From contig NZ_JACJFN010000004.1 in assembly GCF_014164785.1 (NCBI RefSeq), forward strand, positions 434,001 to 498,000: DNA of 64,000 nt, written 5' to 3'. The DNA is from Aquipseudomonas guryensis. GTDB taxonomy: Bacteria > Pseudomonadota > Gammaproteobacteria > Pseudomonadales > Pseudomonadaceae. Under the pieces are notes generated by a model. That model was not told the DNA's origin and searched no databases. It saw nothing but the letters and a program-made list of their open reading frames with translations. Position numbers and translations under genes: made by a program. Numbering within the stretch: the first letter of the stretch is position 1; each line of letters opens with the position of its first letter. Positions 59,983-64,000 of this stretch are shown piece after piece.

Positions 59983-60876
59983 ATGGACAGATTGCAGGCA
60001 ATGCGCTGCTTCGTGCGCGTCGTCAAACTGGGTAGCTTTTCGGCTGCGGCAGAGGAAATGGCGTGCTCGAATGCCACCATCAGCAAGTACGTCAAATACC
60101 TGGAAGACTGGATGCAGAACCTGTTGCTGCAACGCAGCACGCGCAGCCTGCAACTTACCGAAGCCGGTCAGCTGTTTTACGAGTACTGCCTGCGCGTCGA
60201 GCAGGAAACCCAGGAATTGCACGACCAGCTCAGTCTGGAGCGCCAGCAGGTGGCGGGACGCCTGGTGATCTCGGCCCCCGTTTCGCTGACGCTGACCCTG
60301 ATCGGGCCGCTGCTGCTCGATTTCCAGAATGAGCACCCGCAGCTGCAACTGGAGCTGCGCCTCAGTGACCAACCGGTTGACCTGGTGCGCGATGGCATCG
60401 ATCTGGCGTTGCGCGCGTCTGCCGAGCTGGCCGATTCGAACCTGGTGGCCATGCCGATGACCCCGCTGCAGCGAGTCGTAGTAGCAACCCCTGCCTACCT
60501 GGAGCGACATGGAAGCCCCGTGCAGCTGGAGGACCTCGCCGAGCACAACTGCATCGTCTATAGCCGCAGCAGTGACGCCACAGAGTGGCAGTTCACCGCA
60601 GGTGATGAGATTCGTTCGGTGCGGGTAGGTGGGCGACTGAACGTGGATAACAGCCTGTTGCTGATCCAGGCGGTGCTGCACCACCAGGGGCTCGGCCTGG
60701 TGCCACAGGTCATGGTCGCCAGAGAGCTGGCTGCCGGGACTGTGCTACCGGTGCTGACGGATTACCCGCCCACGGCGCGCACCCTGCACGCCATTTATCC
60801 CAATCGCCAGTATTTACCGCGCAGGGTCAGTGTTCTGGTGGCCTACCTCAAGAACCGGCTGAGTGAGAGCACCTGA
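59983..60876 (+). CDS. LysR-family transcriptional regulator
   Basis: 297 residues from ATG 59983. The N-terminal winged HTH has GSFSAAAEEMACSNATISKYVKYLED (within about 18-43), slightly longer than usual around the recognition helix. The C-terminal substrate-binding fold (VSAPVSLTLTLIGPLLLDF) is of the DsdC/PecT-like, CrgA-type subgroup. Divergent from the exported cyclase gene by 114 bases, so it is the likely regulator of that operon. Confidence 0.9.
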   Translation: MDRLQAMRCFVRVVKLGSFSAAAEEMACSNATISKYVKYLEDWMQNLLLQRSTRSLQLTEAGQLFYEYCLRVEQETQELHDQLSLERQQVAGRLVISAPVSLTLTLIGPLLLDFQNEHPQLQLELRLSDQPVDLVRDGIDLALRASAELADSNLVAMPMTPLQRVVVATPAYLERHGSPVQLEDLAEHNCIVYSRSSDATEWQFTAGDEIRSVRVGGRLNVDNSLLLIQAVLHHQGLGLVPQVMVARELAAGTVLPVLTDYPPTARTLHAIYPNRQYLPRRVSVLVAYLKNRLSEST

Positions 60877-61149
60877 CTTGGGCGTAGGCTGGGCAATTCC
60901 GGGACTGTTTGCGCAAGTTGCATTGGCTGACGGCTTCGCCTCTTTCACGGTGCCAAGCAGGCTTGCGCTGCATCTGGTTTGCAGTACCGAGAGGGATCTG
61001 GCCAGTGGTTTGAGAGCGACTGGCCGGCGTGGCACCCGCTTCAAGGTGTGAATGGTTGAGCGTAATTGCGATTATCGATCTGTAGTTCGATAATCGCGCA
61101 AATCTCCGTCGCAGTACTTCCACGTTGGAGCTCGCACAGGATCATGACC

Positions 61150-61992
61150 ATGAGCGATGAACCCCGCCTGCCGCTGTCGACCCTGGCACCGCCTATCGTG
61201 GCCTCGCCGGCCAAGCGCATCGAAGCGCTGACCGGCGATCCGAACTTCATGACCTCGTTGGCCCGTGGCCTGGCGGTGATCCACGCTTTCCAAGAGCGCA
61301 AGCGCCACCTGACCATCGCCCAGATCAGCCACCGCACCGAGATTCCCCGCGCCGCCGTGCGCCGTTGCCTGCATACCCTGATCAAGCTGGGTTACGCCAC
61401 CACCGATGGTCGCACCTATTCGCTGCTGCCCAAGGTGCTCACCCTCGGCCATGCCTACCTGTCGTCGACACCGCTGGCGGTTACCGCCCAGCCGATCCTC
61501 GACCGCCTCAGTGAGCAGCTGCACGAGGCCTGCTCCATGGCCACCCTGGAAGGCGACGAGATTCTCTATATCGCTCGTTCCGCCACCCCGCAGCGCCTGA
61601 TTTCAGTGGACCTCAGCGTCGGCAGCCGACTGCCGGCCTACTGCACTTCCATGGGCCGCATCCTGCTGGCTGGCCTTGATGACCTGGCCCTGGATGACTA
61701 TCTGGAACACGCCGACCTGCAGGTGAAGACCAGTCGCACCATTCATACCGTTGAAGGCCTGCGCGCCAACATCGCCGAAATCCGCCAGCAGGGCTGGGTG
61801 GTTATCGACCAGGAGCTGGAGATTGGCCTGCGTTCGGTGGCAGTACCGTTGAAGGATTCCGCCGGCCAGGTCCTGGCGGCGCTCAATGTCGGCACCCATG
61901 TCAGCCGCGTGTCGCGTCAGGAGTTGGAGACGCGTTACCTGCCGGTGCTGCTGGAGGCTAGCCGGGAGCTGAGTACGCGGCTGTTCCATTGA
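61150..61992 (+). CDS. IclR-family regulator of aromatic catabolism (PcaR/CatR-like)
   Basis: 280 residues from ATG 61150, which has AGGA nine bases upstream (ATG 61144 is nearer). HTH region LTIAQISHRTEIPRAAVRRCLHTL (about 50-73), then the IclR effector domain with GSRLPAYCTSMGRILLA. The strong similarity of layout to PcaR/PobR-type regulators suggests control of protocatechuate or related pathways. It stands next to benR and benA, supporting an aromatic-acid locus. The gap 60877-61149 upstream has no feature I recognise. Confidence 0.85.
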   Translation: MSDEPRLPLSTLAPPIVASPAKRIEALTGDPNFMTSLARGLAVIHAFQERKRHLTIAQISHRTEIPRAAVRRCLHTLIKLGYATTDGRTYSLLPKVLTLGHAYLSSTPLAVTAQPILDRLSEQLHEACSMATLEGDEILYIARSATPQRLISVDLSVGSRLPAYCTSMGRILLAGLDDLALDDYLEHADLQVKTSRTIHTVEGLRANIAEIRQQGWVVIDQELEIGLRSVAVPLKDSAGQVLAALNVGTHVSRVSRQELETRYLPVLLEASRELSTRLFH

Positions 61993-62239
61993 GGGAAGGG
62001 GCGCAATCTATGTGCGCTGATCGAACACTTGGCCGAAGGTCGTGTTGAACCCATCGGGCTGCACATTTAGTGTCCACGAGGTCGCCGGCAGCTGTCTGCC
62101 GGCTGGGTTGCCGAGTAACCGTCTGTCCCTTATGTGCTTGCCGGGGCGCTGGCTCACATAGAATCAAGCCAGAGCCTGATGACCGGCAGCCTTGCTGCTG
62201 CCGCGTAGCCACATAACAACAATACAGAGTGCCTTGCCC

Positions 62240-63196
62240 ATGGACAGTTGCCTGTTGAGTGACAGCAGCCGCGTGTTCGAGCGTGCCGATCCCTACGCGG
62301 TGTCGAACTACGTCAATCAGCACGTCGGTTGCCACGCTATCCGTCTGCCCACCGTCGGGCGGCCGGAGGCCTCGCTCAATCACCGCAAGTTTGCCAGTCT
62401 GGACCTGTGTCGCATCAGTTATGGCGGCAGCGTGCGGGTCACCTCGCCGGCACTGGAAACCATCTATCACCTGCAGGTGCTGCTGCGCGGCCACTGCCTG
62501 TGGCGCGGGCGTGGCGAGGAACACTATTTCAGCCCAGGCGAGCTGCTGCTGATCAATCCGGATGACCCGGTCGACCTGACCTATTCGGACGACTGCGAGA
62601 AGTTCATCGTCAAGCTGCCCTCAACCCTGCTCGACAAGACCTGCCGTGACAGCCAGTGGCTGCGCCCGGCCGACGGCATTCGCTTCGCCCCGCGGCACAA
62701 CCTGCAGCAGCTGGAGGGTTTCACCGGTCTGTTGCAGCTGGTGTGTAGCGAGGCCGAAAGCGCGCAAACGGTTGCGCAGGTGCAGGAGCAGTACACCCGC
62801 ATCATCGCCACCAAGCTGTTGGCCCTGCTCAGCAGCAACGTCAGCCGTGTGCTACCGGGGCAGGGCGATGCCAGCTTCGAGCGCATCGTCCAGTTCATCG
62901 AAGACAACCTCAAGCAGGACATCAGCGTCGAGCAGTTGGCACAGCTGGCCCACAGCAGCCCGCGTTCGCTCTATGCGCTGTTCGAGCGGCACACCGGCAC
63001 CACGCCGAAGGGCTTCATCCGCCAGAAGAAGCTGGAGCAGATCCGCGCCAGCCTTAGCGACCCGGCCTCACGGGTGCGCAATGTCACTGAGGTGGCGCTG
63101 GACTATGGCTTCCTGCACCTCGGGCGCTTCTCCGAGAGCTACAAGAGCGCCTTCGGCGAGCTGCCATCCGATACGTTGCGTCGTCGCGAGTCCTGA
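62240..63196 (+). CDS. benR: AraC/XylS-family activator BenR
   Basis: 318 residues from ATG 62240, the size of BenR. The N-terminal sensor domain carries NYVNQHVGCHAIRL and YHLQVLLRGHCLWRG, as in XylS/BenR benzoate sensors. The C-terminal double HTH (QLAQLAHSSPRSLYALFERH and VALDYGFLHLGRFSESYK) binds tandem TGCA-N6-GGNTA motifs. It activates the downstream ben genes with benzoate. The gap to benA holds two such motifs at 63373-63409. The gap 61993-62239 contains nothing further that I recognise. Confidence 0.92.
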   Translation: MDSCLLSDSSRVFERADPYAVSNYVNQHVGCHAIRLPTVGRPEASLNHRKFASLDLCRISYGGSVRVTSPALETIYHLQVLLRGHCLWRGRGEEHYFSPGELLLINPDDPVDLTYSDDCEKFIVKLPSTLLDKTCRDSQWLRPADGIRFAPRHNLQQLEGFTGLLQLVCSEAESAQTVAQVQEQYTRIIATKLLALLSSNVSRVLPGQGDASFERIVQFIEDNLKQDISVEQLAQLAHSSPRSLYALFERHTGTTPKGFIRQKKLEQIRASLSDPASRVRNVTEVALDYGFLHLGRFSESYKSAFGELPSDTLRRRES

Positions 63197-63372
63197 GCCT
63201 ATCTCCGTGCGCACCTAGGCCATGCACGTGCTTGGTGGTGCGCATGGCGCCTCCTCCGATCCTGCATAACCCTATCTAGCCTGCCCATCTTGGGCTGGTA
63301 TAGCACTCTGTTAATAGCTGCAATCCACGTATTTACTGGTTTGTGCGACTTTGGTCGCGCTGTTCCGGGGTT

Positions 63373-63409
63373 TGCATAAAACGGATAAAGGTCCTGCACA
63401 AAGCGGATA
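63373..63409 (+). promoter_or_regulatory. Tandem BenR/XylS operator upstream of benA
   Basis: TGCATAAAACGGATA (63373-63387) and TGCACAAAGCGGATA (63395-63409) fit TGCA-N6-GGNTA, with starts 22 bases apart, same orientation, 64 bases before the benA ATG. This is the arrangement of the XylS/BenR-activated Pm and Pben promoters. Confidence 0.9.
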
Positions 63410-63472
63410 TTGCCCGTCAGTTCCCCGTCATAGCCTTCATACCGTTGACACAATAACAACGGAGCCATGGCG

Positions 63473-64000
63473 ATGAACCTGGGACTCGACTACCTGAACG
63501 GCCTGCTGCAAGAAGACAAAGAACAGGGCATTTTCCGCTGCAAGCGCGAGATGTTCACCGACCCGCGCCTGTTCGACCTGGAGATGCAGCACATCTTCGA
63601 AGGCAACTGGCTGTACCTGGCCCACGAAAGCCAGATCCCGCAGAACAACGACTACTACACCACCTACATGGGGCGCCAGCCGATCTTCATCGCGCGCAAC
63701 AAGGAGGGTGAGCTCAACGCCTTCATCAACGCCTGCAGCCACCGCGGCGCCATGCTGTGCCGCTTCAAGAGCGGCAACAAGGCCACCTACACCTGCCCGT
63801 TCCATGGCTGGACCTTCAACAACAACGGCAAGCTGCTCAAGGTCAAAGACCCCAAGGAAGCCGGCTACCCGGACAGCTTCGACTGCGACGGCTCCCATGA
63901 CCTGAAGAAGGTCGCCCGCTTCGAGTCGTACCGCGGCTTCCTGTTCGGCAGCCTGCGCGAGGACGTGGCGCCGCTGGAAGACTTCCTCGGCGAGTCGAAG
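63473..64000 (+). CDS. benA: Benzoate 1,2-dioxygenase large subunit, N-terminal part (runs off the window)
   Basis: About 176 codons visible. Start ATG 63473 with GGAG eight bases upstream matches the BenA N-terminus (M-x-LGLDYLNGLLQ-type); ATG 63467 is six bases earlier. The Rieske [2Fe-2S] motif is C88-x-H90 ... C108-PF-H111 (CSHRG; CPFHGW). It is the oxygenase alpha subunit converting benzoate to the cis-dihydrodiol with BenB and BenC. Preceded by BenR and its operator; the rest of the ben operon should lie beyond 64000. Confidence 0.95.
   Translation, partial: MNLGLDYLNGLLQEDKEQGIFRCKREMFTDPRLFDLEMQHIFEGNWLYLAHESQIPQNNDYYTTYMGRQPIFIARNKEGELNAFINACSHRGAMLCRFKSGNKATYTCPFHGWTFNNNGKLLKVKDPKEAGYPDSFDCDGSHDLKKVARFESYRGFLFGSLREDVAPLEDFLGESK

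Noticed and set aside
58900..60684. Long form of the cyclase gene reaching through the LysR gene
   Set aside because: Signal peptide at ATG 59868 fixes the start; the extension is antisense to a clear LysR gene.

Overview
The window is typical GC-rich, densely packed Pseudomonas chromosome. Evidence for the genus includes a SagS-like hybrid kinase next to an OspR-type MarR regulator and gpx, a PpyR/NnrS/Fhp/NorR nitric-oxide set, copRS with copper-resistance genes, RssB/RssC, and a BenR/benA catabolic locus at the right end. From memory (not searched), much of the order follows the P. aeruginosa PAO1 block between about PA2841 (enoyl-CoA hydratase) and PA2795 (dusA). Several segments look inserted relative to that order.

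Layout. 1-3.3 kb: end of a bile-acid/Na+ symporter gene, a flavin monooxygenase, a divergent AraC regulator and a spermidine-synthase-like methyltransferase. 3.3-12.2 kb: crotonase, cold-shock type DEAD-box helicase with a long leader, a large winged-helix/ATPase regulator followed by a thioesterase and an alpha/beta hydrolase, a DODA-type dioxygenase and tpm. 12.2-20.3 kb: a protein quality-control and redox-repair block: htpX, alaA, msrB, gpx-ospR with a perfect palindromic operator, sagS, a DUF815 ATPase and free-methionine sulfoxide reductase. 21.2-21.5 kb: tRNA-Glu and tRNA-Gly under one strong promoter. 21.6-25 kb: small conserved genes, a MITE-like element and a YadGH-type ABC exporter.

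25-44 kb is the accessory part. It starts with a two-gene RND pump lacking its own outer-membrane channel. A 1.38-kb segment bounded by 125-bp inverted repeats follows; it carries an integron-type attC site and two cassette-like genes with no integrase. A kelch-like gene comes next. A nitric-oxide detoxification island then lies between a truncated 3' copy of trmK (32.0 kb) and the full trmK (39.3-40.0 kb). The island has two transcription units, each preceded by three GT-N7-AC NorR boxes and a -24 element in almost the same geometry: (1) glycine-zipper protein, flavohaemoglobin, an unknown protein and an SDR; (2) a PpyR-like membrane protein and NnrS. An intact norR faces the first unit and a decayed norR faces the second. 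CBS, CorC-like, thioesterase and GlxA-type genes complete the region.

44-50 kb: copRS divergent from a cupredoxin-copA-copB operon, REP-type repeats and queF. 50.5-57.2 kb: DUF4404, a HAD-like protein lacking its nucleophile, a thioesterase, mlaA, a PilZ protein, rssB-rssC, tal and dusA. 57.4-61 kb: VOC protein, EamA transporter, an exported cyclase-family hydrolase and a divergent LysR regulator. 61-64 kb: an IclR regulator, benR, a tandem BenR/XylS operator and the start of benA.
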